A DNA stretch of 31,496 nt from an uncultured Bacteroidaceae bacterium (GCA_904501775.1 CAJGCJ010000005.1:1-31496), one strand, 5' to 3'; shown: positions 9,854 through 18,002, counted from the stretch's first letter. Notes: a model not told the origin generated them from the sequence alone. Numbers and translations are program-made.

Positions 9854-9911
9854 ATAATACAACATAACAGCGCCAACCACAATTATGGTTGGCGCTGTTA
9901 TGTTGTATTAT
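9854..9911 (-). terminator. 26-bp perfect hairpin, terminator of the etf-aroC cluster
   Basis: Arms 9854-9879 and 9886-9911 are exact reverse complements over 26 bp with a 6-nt loop (CAATTA). The core pair is CAGCGCCAACCA/TGGTTGGCGCTG. On the minus strand the stem follows the aroC stop (9926) by 14 nt and is followed by GCCGTTTTTA, a short T run, as in an intrinsic terminator. Its outer half is AT-rich and could also form a cruciform. It also insulates the downstream FAS1 operon promoter. Confidence 0.8.
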
Positions 9912-9925
9912 CAATATCTTATATT

Positions 9926-10999
9926 TTATCTGTTGCGTGCTTTTGAGATAAGCAGAAAGTCGAGAATGGTGAGTGCCGACATGGCTTCGACAACAGGCAC
10001 CGCGCGTGGAACGACACAGGGGTCGTGTCTTCCGCGTGCAAGAACGGTAGTCTCTTCACCCGACACCGAGATTGTTGGCTGCTGCATAAGCAACGTTGCA
10101 ACCGGCTTGAAAGCCACTCTGAAGTAGATATCCATGCCGTTTGATATTCCGCCCTGTATGCCTCCGCTGTTATTGGTGGTGGTACCCACATGCCCGTCTT
10201 TGACACAGAATATATCGTTCTGCTGCGAGCCACGGCCACAGGCTCCGGCAAAGCCGTTGCCATATTCAAAACCCTTGGCTGCATTTATTGAAAGCATTGC
10301 CTGAGCCAGACGTGCCGACAATTTATCGTAAAGCGGCTCACCAAGCCCCACGGGAGCACCCTTCACAACACATGTCACCACACCGCCTACAGTATCGCCC
10401 TCGCGCTTTACATCGAGTATCAGTTGCTCCATACGGGCTGCAACCTGCGCATTGGGGCAACGCACGACATTGGAGTCGACAGCAGACAGGTCGTGCTTTT
10501 CGTACGAGCCGGGCAGTTCAATCTCGCCCACACGCGAAGTGTAGGCACATATCTCAATACCATGCTCCTTAAGCACCAATTGGGCAAGCGCACCTGCACA
10601 CACCCTTACCGCTGTTTCACGTGCCGATGAGCGCCCACCGCCACGATGGTCGCGCACGCCATATTTTGCAGTATATACATAATCGGCATGCGAGGGCCTG
10701 TACACATTACGAAGATTCTCGTAATCGGCACTGTGGTTATTGTTATTCCTTATGATAAAAGCTATTGAAGTGCCGGTAGAGCGTCCTTCGAAAATACCCG
10801 AAAGGAATTCAACCTCATCGGCCTCGTTACGCGACGTTGTTATTGCGCTCTGTCCGGGACGACGACGCATCATCTGCGTATGTATATACTCTTTATCAAT
10901 AAGGATACCCGACGGATAGCCGTCAAGCACTCCACCGATAGCCTCGCCATGCGACTCTCCAAAAGTCGTAAGCCTTAGCAGTGTTCCGAATGTATTCAT
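9926..10999 (-). CDS. aroC: Chorismate synthase
   Basis: The 357-residue product is the normal length for the enzyme that converts 5-enolpyruvylshikimate-3-phosphate to chorismate, the last common step of aromatic amino-acid synthesis, using reduced FMN in the cytoplasm. All three family signatures are visible: GESHG at 14-18, RPSHADY at 101-107 with GGGRSSARETA at 120-130, and GRHDPCVVPRAVPVVEAM at 323-340. It is the last gene of the minus-strand cluster, 48 nt after the SlyD-like gene, with no good promoter in that gap, so it is probably read through from upstream. It ends just before the 26-bp hairpin. Other aromatic-pathway genes are absent nearby. Confidence 0.98.
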   Translation of the reverse strand: MNTFGTLLRLTTFGESHGEAIGGVLDGYPSGILIDKEYIHTQMMRRRPGQSAITTSRNEADEVEFLSGIFEGRSTGTSIAFIIRNNNNHSADYENLRNVYRPSHADYVYTAKYGVRDHRGGGRSSARETAVRVCAGALAQLVLKEHGIEICAYTSRVGEIELPGSYEKHDLSAVDSNVVRCPNAQVAARMEQLILDVKREGDTVGGVVTCVVKGAPVGLGEPLYDKLSARLAQAMLSINAAKGFEYGNGFAGACGRGSQQNDIFCVKDGHVGTTTNNSGGIQGGISNGMDIYFRVAFKPVATLLMQQPTISVSGEETTVLARGRHDPCVVPRAVPVVEAMSALTILDFLLISKARNR

Positions 11000-11016
11000 C
11001 TGTGTAACACGGTATT

Positions 11017-11033
11017 AAAGAGCATTGCTCTTT
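11017..11033 (-). other. Small hairpin between the FKBP gene and aroC
   Basis: AAAGAGC (11017-11023) and GCTCTTT (11027-11033) form a 7-bp perfect inverted repeat with a 3-nt loop in the 48-nt gap. There is no clear T run after it on the minus strand, so it may be an mRNA processing or weak attenuation element rather than a terminator. Confidence 0.35.
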
Positions 11034-11047
11034 GATTCATATACTTA

Positions 11048-11623
11048 TTAATGGCAGCAGCCACCTTCGCAACCGTCGCCACAGCCATCACCGCCGCAAC
11101 CGCTGCAACCGCCACAACCCTTGGCAGCAGCACGCAGCTGCTCGTAGAACTTCTTGAGCTCGCTCTCCTTGGCAGGACGGTTCTCGATTACCGAGCCCAC
11201 AAACTGCAGGTCGCATCCTGCAAGAGGGTGATTGAAGTCGAGTACTACCTTCATGGGAGTAACCTCCTTGACGACTGCATAGACAATAGACTTGTCGATG
11301 TTACGCACCATCTCAATGATATTACCCTCGTAGATATGCTCCGAATCGAACTTGCCGTTAATGGTAAAGTCCTCGCGGCTGTGCTCCTGAACATGGGTGG
11401 GTTCATACTCACCGAAAGCCTCGGCGCTGGGGATTGTAAAATCGAACTCCTCGCCCTTCTTAAGGTTCTTCAAACGCTCTTCAAAAGCATCGAGAGTATA
11501 TCCTACACCTGTCAAGAAAGCAAAAGGCTGCTCTTTTGTTGTCTTTTCCCACTCTTCGCACACTCCGTCGCGATGTTTGTAAAGCGTATATGCTACGCGC
11601 AAATACTTGTTCTCTATTTCCAT
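11048..11623 (-). CDS. slyD: SlyD-like FKBP peptidyl-prolyl isomerase with Cys-rich tail
   Basis: The 191-residue product is a cytoplasmic protein without a signal peptide. The FKBP fold is split by an insert-in-flap chaperone domain as in SlyD: GYTLDAFEERL at 41-51, FTIPSAEAFGEYEP at 62-75, and VVLDFNHPLAG at 126-136, equivalent to the SlyD 'xxNHPLAG' block. SlyD proteins catalyse prolyl isomerisation, chaperone folding proteins and bind metal through a C-terminal tail. Here the tail (about 169-191) is almost only Gly, Cys, Asp and a final His, with seven Cys and one His, which suggests nickel or zinc binding. It starts 13 nt after the acyl-CoA dehydrogenase stop. The symbol is by similarity; the family call is firm, the metal is inferred. 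Confidence 0.9.
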   Translation of the reverse strand: MEIENKYLRVAYTLYKHRDGVCEEWEKTTKEQPFAFLTGVGYTLDAFEERLKNLKKGEEFDFTIPSAEAFGEYEPTHVQEHSREDFTINGKFDSEHIYEGNIIEMVRNIDKSIVYAVVKEVTPMKVVLDFNHPLAGCDLQFVGSVIENRPAKESELKKFYEQLRAAAKGCGGCSGCGGDGCGDGCEGGCCH

Positions 11624-11636
11624 AGTTCTTTAAGTT

Positions 11637-13355
11637 TTATTGTTTATTGTTTGTTTTCAGATAATCGAGCATCTCGGGAGTAAATCCCTCGATATATGTC
11701 GCATGCCCTGCAAGCAATGCCTCGGCAATTGCCACAAAGCCATGCAACGACGGTTTGAACAGTTTCTCGTCGGCCACTGCATCACCAAGCAACAGAGCTG
11801 CCATTATAGAATAAGACGCCATTTCGTATATGCGGCGCGACAGGAAGTCAAGCGACTCCTGACTGCCCAACGAAAGTACCGTCTCAACTGCCGCCTTATA
11901 TTTTTGTGTAAGTGACAACACCCTGTCGTACAACGGTTTCAACTCCTCGGGCACCTCAATGGCAAGGTACTCGTCGAGCAGCTGGGCATAGTATCCGCTG
12001 GTAGCATAACGTATGGCTGCAACCACCTGCAATTGTGTTGTTCCTTCGTATATCGATGTGATACGCGCATCGCGATAAAGACGTTCACATACATAGTCGC
12101 GCATGTATCCCGAACCGCCATGTACCTGCACACAGTCGTAAGCATTCTGGTTGGCAATCTCGCTGCCTATACCCTTTACGATGGGAGTGAGCGCATCGGC
12201 TTTCTTGGCAAACAGTTTGGATTCGTTGCGCTCTTCGGGAGTAAGGGCACGCTCACGCGAAAGTGTATTGAACTGTCCTGTCATATCCACGTTGCGTGCT
12301 GTCTCATACAGAAGGCTGCGTGCCGCATCCAGACGGGCCTTCATTGCGCCTAACATCTCATATACGGCAGGGAATGTTATAATCTCCTTACCGAACTGCT
12401 TGCGGTTATGTGCATATTCAAGAGCCTCGTTATATGTCGCCTGAGCAATACCCACACTTTGTGTTGCAATTCCCAAGCGGGCACCGTTCATCAGTGACAT
12501 CACATATTTTATAAGTCCCATACGGCGACTGCCGCACAACTCGGCACGTGCGTGGTTGAAGACAATCTCGCATGTGGGCGAGCCATGAATACCCATCTTG
12601 TTCTCGATGCGGCGTGTATGAACTCCTCCGCACCCTTTCTCTACTATAAAGAGCGAGAGTCCGCGACCATCCACACTGCCCTCTTCGCTGCGCGCAAGCA
12701 CCAGATGAACATCTGAATCGCCATTTGTAATAAAGCGTTTCACTCCGTCGAGATACCAGCAACCATCCTCTTCGCTGTATGTCGCCTTGAGACGGACACT
12801 CTGCAGGTCACTGCCGGCATCGGGCTCGGTAAGGTCCATCGACATTGTTTCGCCGGCACAGATACGTGGGAGATAGCGCTGACGCTGCTCATCGCTACCG
12901 AAACTGTGTATAGTCTCGGCACAATCCTGTAACCCCCACAGATTACCGAAGGCGGCATCGGCACGTGTAACTATATCCTGAATAAGAATAAAGACCGTAC
13001 GGGGGAAGTTAAGACCTCCATATTCGCGCGGCATGGATATTCCCATAAGACCGGCCTTGCGGAAAAGGTCGAGATTCTGCTCTGTTGCAGGCGCATACTC
13101 CACCCTGCCATTATTGAGTGTAGGACCCTCTTCTTCAACAGCCATAGCATTGGGGGCAACGACCTCGGCACACAATTCGCCAACGAGGTTAAGTACCAGT
13201 TCATATCCCTCTATAGCCTCGGCAAAGTCAACGGGAGCATAATTATACTTCTCGGCATCGCTATACCCATGTTCCTGCATCTCTACGATGCGTTTCATCA
13301 ACGGGTGCGACAGATAGTGTCTCAATATTCTGTTGTTATCGGTATAATAGTTCAT
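11637..13355 (-). CDS. Acyl-CoA dehydrogenase family flavoprotein (enlarged form)
   Basis: The 572-residue product belongs to the FAD enzymes that oxidise acyl-CoA to enoyl-CoA and pass electrons to ETF. Family blocks are in order: MSMDLTEPDAGSD at 171-183 (flavin/substrate site), NRKQFGKEI at 317-325, QVHGGSGYMRDY at 410-421 and IYEGTTQLQ at 435-443, where Glu437 occupies the catalytic-base position of short-chain and butyryl-CoA dehydrogenases. It is some 190 residues longer than classic members (about 380), with about 60 extra at the N-terminus and about 120 after the catalytic block. The start overlaps the etfA stop by 4 nt (ATGA), so the three proteins are translationally coupled and very likely form one electron-transfer system. 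The acyl substrate cannot be told. Confidence 0.93.
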   Translation of the reverse strand: MNYYTDNNRILRHYLSHPLMKRIVEMQEHGYSDAEKYNYAPVDFAEAIEGYELVLNLVGELCAEVVAPNAMAVEEEGPTLNNGRVEYAPATEQNLDLFRKAGLMGISMPREYGGLNFPRTVFILIQDIVTRADAAFGNLWGLQDCAETIHSFGSDEQRQRYLPRICAGETMSMDLTEPDAGSDLQSVRLKATYSEEDGCWYLDGVKRFITNGDSDVHLVLARSEEGSVDGRGLSLFIVEKGCGGVHTRRIENKMGIHGSPTCEIVFNHARAELCGSRRMGLIKYVMSLMNGARLGIATQSVGIAQATYNEALEYAHNRKQFGKEIITFPAVYEMLGAMKARLDAARSLLYETARNVDMTGQFNTLSRERALTPEERNESKLFAKKADALTPIVKGIGSEIANQNAYDCVQVHGGSGYMRDYVCERLYRDARITSIYEGTTQLQVVAAIRYATSGYYAQLLDEYLAIEVPEELKPLYDRVLSLTQKYKAAVETVLSLGSQESLDFLSRRIYEMASYSIMAALLLGDAVADEKLFKPSLHGFVAIAEALLAGHATYIEGFTPEMLDYLKTNNKQ

Positions 13356-14371
13356 GACTTCTGCTGATAAAAGTTTATTAATTTTGGAACTACCTCTTCG
13401 ACCGTACCGGTTATCACATAGTCGGCAATCGAGTTAATGGGAGCATTGGGATCGCTGTTCACCGATATTATTATACCGCTGTCCTGCATTCCTGATATAT
13501 GCTGCACCTGACCCGATATACCGCAGGCGATATATACTTTTGGACGCACTGTAAGACCTGTCTGTCCTATCTGACGGTCGTGCGAGGCAAAGCCTGCATC
13601 AACAGCAGCACGGGTTGCACCCACATCGCCATGCAGCAGATGTGCCAATGTGTGCAGCATTTCGAAATTCTCTTTGCTGCCCACGCCGTAACCGCCGGCG
13701 ACAACCACCTGAGCACCTTTGAGATTATTCTTGCGGGGCTCGACATGACGCTCTATTATATGCACTGCAAAATCGGCATCGCACACATAATCGTCTACAT
13801 TGTGAGTTACAACTTTACCCTCGTAGCTGTCGGGTCGAGACTTTATAAGCGGCATCACACCCTCGCGCACGGTTGCCATCTGCGGACGATGATAAGGGTT
13901 GACAATTGTAGCAACAATATTACCGCCGAAGGCAGGGCGTATTGAATAGAGCAGATTCTCTATCGTGCCGCCACTCTTCTTATCTTCGTAATTGCCGAGT
14001 TCAAGTGCTGTACAGTCGGCAGTGAGGCCACTCTCCAATGTCGAAGAGAGACGCGGTGCAAGGTCGCGACCGACAACTGTTGCACCAAGAAGCAATATCT
14101 GCGGCTGCTCCTCTTTCACCAGCTTGCACAGTACCGATGTATAGGGCTGTGTTGTATAATAGGCAAGACGCTCATCATCGAACAGATGCAGCGTATCGAC
14201 TCCATAGGGGACCAGCTGCTGCGGAACGGCTGAAAGATTATATCCGAGTGCTGCCGCATGAAGTTCAACACCCAATGTATCGGCAAGCTGACGTCCCTTA
14301 CTCAAAAGTTCCATACTAACCTCGGCAACTTTGTTACCGTCGAGTTCGCAATATACCAATATATTGTTCAT
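13352..14371 (-). CDS. etfA: Electron transfer flavoprotein, alpha subunit
   Basis: I placed the start at the ATG at 14371 (339 residues); the frame remains open 14 codons further, but that would overlap etfB and adds MSANCCLTIQSDKT, which lacks family character. The N-terminal half is the ETF alpha/beta domain (ILVYCELDGNKVAEVSMELL). The C-terminal FAD domain is clear: VVVAGGYGVGSKENF at 222-236, DRQIGQTGLTVRPKVYIACG at 265-284, ISGQVQHISGM at 285-295 and SVNSDPNAPI at 303-312. The alpha subunit holds FAD and shuttles electrons between partner dehydrogenases. It starts 4 nt after the etfB stop and overlaps the acyl-CoA dehydrogenase start by 4 nt. Confidence 0.95.
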   Translation of the reverse strand: MNNILVYCELDGNKVAEVSMELLSKGRQLADTLGVELHAAALGYNLSAVPQQLVPYGVDTLHLFDDERLAYYTTQPYTSVLCKLVKEEQPQILLLGATVVGRDLAPRLSSTLESGLTADCTALELGNYEDKKSGGTIENLLYSIRPAFGGNIVATIVNPYHRPQMATVREGVMPLIKSRPDSYEGKVVTHNVDDYVCDADFAVHIIERHVEPRKNNLKGAQVVVAGGYGVGSKENFEMLHTLAHLLHGDVGATRAAVDAGFASHDRQIGQTGLTVRPKVYIACGISGQVQHISGMQDSGIIISVNSDPNAPINSIADYVITGTVEEVVPKLINFYQQKS

Positions 14372-14375
14372 AGTT

Positions 14376-15248
14376 TTATCCGATTGTATGGTTAGACAAC
14401 AGTTCGCCGACAAGGGCTTTCAGATCTTCGTCGGATGCAGTGTAACGCTTGCTCTCCTTTGCCTGAAACACTACATTCTCAACCTTGCGCACTTTCGTTG
14501 GAGAACCCTGAAGGCCACACTTTGAGGCATCGCCCCCGATGTACTCAAGACTCCACTCCTTCAACTGCAGCCGGCTGTCGGCAGCCAATTGTGCCGAATA
14601 GCGGAAGTCGGGTGCAGCCTGCTCGGCAGGTATTGCTGCACGATGGAAGCGCAACAGGCGATAGGCATTTGCCGGACGGCAAGAGTCGGCTGCAGCATCG
14701 ACTGTGAGCAGCAGAGGCAATGGAGCCTCAACCCTCTCTACACCGTTCTCTATTGAACGCTCCACAACCACCTTTTCGGGTTGCAGATCTACTATTCGGC
14801 GTGTATATGTAACCTGTGGCAGTCCCAACTGTTGAGCCACCTGAGGACCCACCTGAGCCGTATCGCCATCGATAGCCTGACGGCCACAAAGAATTATATC
14901 GTAACTGCCTATCTTTTTGATTGCAGCTGCAAGGGCATAGGAAGTCGCAAGTGTATCGGCACCTGCAAAGGCGCGGTCGGTAAGCAGAATACCCTCATCG
15001 GCACCCCGATACAAAGCTTCGCGCAAAATTTCTGCAGCCCTGTGGGGACCCATTGTAAGCACAGTGATACGGCTCTCGGGATTTCTCTCTTTAAGCAGCA
15101 GAGCCTGTTCCAGCGCATTCAAATCCTCGGGATTGAATATGGCAGGCAAAGCCGCACGATTGATTGTACCATCGGCATTCATCGCATCGTTGCCCACATT
15201 GCGAGTGTCGGGAACCTGCTTGGCCAATACAATGATATTCAATTTCAT
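14376..15248 (-). CDS. etfB: Electron transfer flavoprotein, beta subunit
   Basis: The 290-residue product is the partner of EtfA and the first gene of the minus-strand cluster. It opens MKLNIIVLAKQVPDT, contains NPEDLNALEQAL at 39-50, and has CGRQAIDGDTAQVGP at 121-135, the nucleotide-binding loop. From memory of the family, DGDTAQVGP is the form found in ETFs of anaerobes, including electron-bifurcating ones, whereas mitochondrial-type subunits have DDDCNQTG. A second flavin in place of AMP is therefore possible but not shown. A promoter match sits about 105 nt upstream. Confidence 0.95.
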   Translation of the reverse strand: MKLNIIVLAKQVPDTRNVGNDAMNADGTINRAALPAIFNPEDLNALEQALLLKERNPESRITVLTMGPHRAAEILREALYRGADEGILLTDRAFAGADTLATSYALAAAIKKIGSYDIILCGRQAIDGDTAQVGPQVAQQLGLPQVTYTRRIVDLQPEKVVVERSIENGVERVEAPLPLLLTVDAAADSCRPANAYRLLRFHRAAIPAEQAAPDFRYSAQLAADSRLQLKEWSLEYIGGDASKCGLQGSPTKVRKVENVVFQAKESKRYTASDEDLKALVGELLSNHTIG

Positions 15249-15352
15249 AGTCTAAAAATTTAAAGCGAAGCTACACTCGGCACCATTCTCAAGAAATGAG
15301 CCTTAGAACAAAAATGGAGTTGTCCGATGCTTCACTTGTCATTTAACAAATG

Positions 15353-15383
15353 CAAAGATAAGAAAGCATTTCGGTTTATTAAA
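15353..15383 (-). promoter_or_regulatory. Promoter for the etfB-etfA-ACAD cluster
   Basis: On the minus strand TATCTTTG (15353-15360) matches TAnnTTTG exactly. A near -33 box, TTTA (15380-15383), lies 19 nt upstream. The leader to the etfB ATG would be about 100 nt. It sits in the 314-bp divergent gap 15249-15562, which carries no gene. Confidence 0.55.
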
Positions 15384-15496
15384 ATATTTTTATAATTCTA
15401 AAATGGAAGAGATTCGATATTTTTTCATTATTTAACACACCGTCATGTAAAAAATGAACAGCAGTTGGAAATAATCGGGAAATTTAATCGAGCTTA

Positions 15497-15528
15497 TTGG
15501 AAAATACCAAAACAGTTTCCTATATTCG
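15497..15528 (+). promoter_or_regulatory. Probable promoter for the GH5-ROK-GH92 operon
   Basis: TTGG (15497-15500), a 20-nt spacer, then TATATTCG (15521-15528) resembles the TTTG/TAnnTTTG pattern with one mismatch in each box, 34 nt before the GH5 ATG. The mismatches suggest a weak or activated promoter; no regulator gene lies nearby. Confidence 0.45.
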
Positions 15529-15562
15529 CAGAATATAATTGTACGAAATCAATTGATTATTC

Positions 15563-16873
15563 ATGAATGTAAAAGGAATCAGTGCGTTTATAATTTCAAT
15601 GATAGCTTTATTTACAGGTATCGCACCGGCTCAGGGACAAGATGATGGCGAGCCGGAGAAGAAATTCATAACCATAGAAGGTAAAAAGCTGATACGCGAC
15701 GGCAAGCCCTACCACTTCATCGGTACAAACTTGTGGTATGCGCCTATCCTTGGCTCTACCGGCGAGGGAGGCAACCGCGAGAGGCTGCATAAAGAGCTTG
15801 ACAACCTGAAGGCAATGGGAATAGAGAACCTTCGCATATTGGCAGGTGCCGACAAAGGCAGCACGAATGCCAACAGTGTAGTACCGGCTCTTCAGGATAA
15901 GCCGGGCGAACTTGACGAGAGCCTTTTGATAGGACTCGACTATACGCTTGCCGAACTTGAGAAACGTAATATGACTGCTGTTATATATCTCACAAACTCG
16001 TGGGACTGGAGCGGCGGTTATGGTTTCTATCTGCGTGAGTGCGGCTATGGCGACTCGCCCAATGCTGCAGGCGAAGGATATTATGAATATGTGAAATATG
16101 CGTCGAATTTTGTTGCCGAGGAACGCGCTCTTGAGCTATACTACAACCATGTAAAGGCAATAGTATCGCGCAAGAACACAATCACAGGACGCTACTACAA
16201 GGACGAGCCCTCCATTATGGCATGGCAGATATGCAACGAGCCGCGTCCCTTCTCAAAAGATAACCAGAGCAAGATGGCACGCTGGCTGTCAAAGAGTGCC
16301 AAATTGATTAAGAGCATCGACAGCAACCATCTGGTGTCGACAGGCAGCGAAGGCTACTACGGCTGCGAAGCCAACGAACATACATGCGAATTCATTCACG
16401 GTGACCCTAACATCGACTACCTTACCGTCCATGTGTGGCCACTCAACTGGGGTTGGGCAAGCAGAAACACACCCGACAACGACATTGATGCAGCATGCCA
16501 GAAAAGCGGCGAATACATCGACATGCATGTGAAGATGGGAGAGAACATAAACAAGCCCGTCATAATAGAAGAGTTCGGATACTGCCGCCGCGGAAACAGC
16601 AACAGCCTAAAAGCCGATGTCGAGAGCCGCGACAAGCTCTATGCCTACATTTTCGAGCGTGTCAAGAAGAGCGCCGAAGAGAACGGTGTCATTGCCGGAT
16701 GCAATTTCTGGGGATGGGGCGGCGCCGGACGTCCGACGAGCGACGAGTGGAAAGCCGGAGACGATTTTCTGTGCGACCCTCCTCACGAGCCACAAGGATG
16801 GTATTCGGTTTTCGACTGCGACAAATCGACTATATCTCTCATAAAGAAATATACCAAAAAATTTAACAAATAA
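15563..16873 (+). CDS. Secreted GH5-family glycoside hydrolase, mannanase-like
   Basis: The 436-residue product has a signal peptide (MNVKGISAFIISMIALFTGI, probable cut near residues 22-26 before DDGEPEK). The catalytic (beta/alpha)8 barrel covers about 38-432. WQICNEPRPF at 221-230 contains the acid/base Glu226, and VIIEEFGYCR at 333-342 contains the nucleophile, most likely Glu337. HVWPLNWGW at 290-298 and NFWGWGGAGR at 381-390 line the active site. The pattern is closest to the beta-mannan-active branch (GH5_7), so cleavage of beta-1,4-mannosidic links is the best guess; no binding module is attached. It leads an operon with a sugar kinase 12 nt downstream and two alpha-mannosidases, which supports a mannose-rich substrate. 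Other GH5 activities are not excluded. Confidence 0.88.
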   Translation: MNVKGISAFIISMIALFTGIAPAQGQDDGEPEKKFITIEGKKLIRDGKPYHFIGTNLWYAPILGSTGEGGNRERLHKELDNLKAMGIENLRILAGADKGSTNANSVVPALQDKPGELDESLLIGLDYTLAELEKRNMTAVIYLTNSWDWSGGYGFYLRECGYGDSPNAAGEGYYEYVKYASNFVAEERALELYYNHVKAIVSRKNTITGRYYKDEPSIMAWQICNEPRPFSKDNQSKMARWLSKSAKLIKSIDSNHLVSTGSEGYYGCEANEHTCEFIHGDPNIDYLTVHVWPLNWGWASRNTPDNDIDAACQKSGEYIDMHVKMGENINKPVIIEEFGYCRRGNSNSLKADVESRDKLYAYIFERVKKSAEENGVIAGCNFWGWGGAGRPTSDEWKAGDDFLCDPPHEPQGWYSVFDCDKSTISLIKKYTKKFNK

Positions 16874-16885
16874 AATATATAACCT

Positions 16886-17986
16886 ATGTACAGCAACGAC
16901 AAGCGCATCGTTATTACCCTCGATGCAGGAGGTACAAACCTCGTATTCAGTGCCATGAAGGCAGGCAAGTTCATTTTGGATCCTATCTCAAAACCATCAA
17001 ATGCACACGACCTTGACATGTGCCTCGCAACAATTGTTGCAGGATTCGAAGAGGTAATTGCAAAGCTCGAAGAGAAGCCTGTTGCAATAAGTTTTGCTTT
17101 CCCCGGCCCTGCTGACTATCCACGTGGCATCATCGGTGGTTTCTTGCCCAACTTCCCCTCGTTCCGCGACGGTGTGGCACTCGGCCCGTTCCTTGAGGAT
17201 AAGTTCGGTATCCCCGTATTCATAAACAACGACGGTGACCTCTTCGCCTATGGCGAGGCACTTGGCGGTGTACTCCCCGAAATCAATGCACGTCTGAAAG
17301 AACTCGGTTCACCCAAACAGTACAAGAACCTCCTCGGTTACACATTCGGAACAGGATTCGGTATCGGTGTTGTTATAAACAACGAGCTCAACCGAGGCGA
17401 CAACTCATGTGTAGAGACATTCTGTCTGCGCCACAAGCAGATGCCCGAGGTCATTGTTGAAGAGGGTGTTGCAATACGCGCCGTACAGCGAGTATATGGC
17501 GAGAAGTCGGGCAACATGGAGCACGGCCTTACTCCCAAGGATATCTGCGAAATTGCCGACGGCGTACGCCCCGGCAACATAGAGGCTGCGAAAGAGGCCT
17601 TTGCTACAATGGGAACAATCGCAGGTGCCGCTATGGCAACTGCAGTGACATTGGTTGACGGACTTATTGTATTGGGCGGTGGTGTATGCGCTGCAAGCCG
17701 TTGGATCATGCCTTCTCTGCTTAAGGAGATGCGCTCTACAATCAAGACCTTGAAGGGCGACGATGTAAACCTTGTACAGATGAAGGTATATGACCTTGAC
17801 AACCCCGAGGAGTTCGCACAGTTTGCCAAAGGCGATGTAAAGACCATCAAGGTATACGGAAGCGAGCGTACAGTGGAATTCGACACTCAGAAGAGAGTGG
17901 GTGTTGCAATATCACGCATGGGCGCAAGTCAGGCAATATGCATGGGAGCATACTCATTTGCACTGAGCGAACTCGACAAACGATAA
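16886..17986 (+). CDS. ROK-family sugar kinase, zinc motif missing
   Basis: The 366-residue cytoplasmic protein has the ROK/ASKHA layout: phosphate loop LDAGGTN at 12-18, FPGPADYPRG at 72-81, catalytic Asp116 in INNDGDLFAYGE at 113-124, GYTFGTGFGIGVV at 151-163 and the second nucleotide block GLIVLGGGVCAA at 259-270. It would use ATP to phosphorylate a hexose released by the neighbouring mannosidases, with mannose the obvious candidate by context. The CxCGxxGCxE zinc motif typical of ROK proteins is absent; that region reads NSCVETFCLRHKQMPEV. No DNA-binding domain is present, so it is a kinase rather than a NagC/Mlc-type repressor. It is longer than usual (about 300) owing to a segment at about 295-335. 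It sits 12 nt after the GH5 gene and 16 nt before the first GH92. Confidence 0.88.
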   Translation: MYSNDKRIVITLDAGGTNLVFSAMKAGKFILDPISKPSNAHDLDMCLATIVAGFEEVIAKLEEKPVAISFAFPGPADYPRGIIGGFLPNFPSFRDGVALGPFLEDKFGIPVFINNDGDLFAYGEALGGVLPEINARLKELGSPKQYKNLLGYTFGTGFGIGVVINNELNRGDNSCVETFCLRHKQMPEVIVEEGVAIRAVQRVYGEKSGNMEHGLTPKDICEIADGVRPGNIEAAKEAFATMGTIAGAAMATAVTLVDGLIVLGGGVCAASRWIMPSLLKEMRSTIKTLKGDDVNLVQMKVYDLDNPEEFAQFAKGDVKTIKVYGSERTVEFDTQKRVGVAISRMGASQAICMGAYSFALSELDKR

Positions 17987-18002
17987 ACAACTGAAACATA
18001 CG

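Noticed and set aside
11051..11683. 210-codon plus-strand open frame over the SlyD-like gene
   Set aside because: The Ala/Thr-rich start is the reverse reading of the Gly/Cys tail codons; antisense shadow.
14372..14413. N-terminal extension of EtfA (14 extra codons)
   Set aside because: It overlaps the end of etfB and adds non-conserved residues; the ATG at 14371 gives the standard EtfA start.
17338..17886. 182-codon minus-strand open frame inside the ROK kinase gene
   Set aside because: Antisense to the catalytic half of a well-supported kinase; no supporting features.
16886..17986. ROK protein as a transcriptional repressor of the mannoside operon
   Set aside because: It begins directly at the ATP-binding LDAGGTN block and lacks the N-terminal helix-turn-helix of NagC/Mlc/XylR-type ROK regulators.
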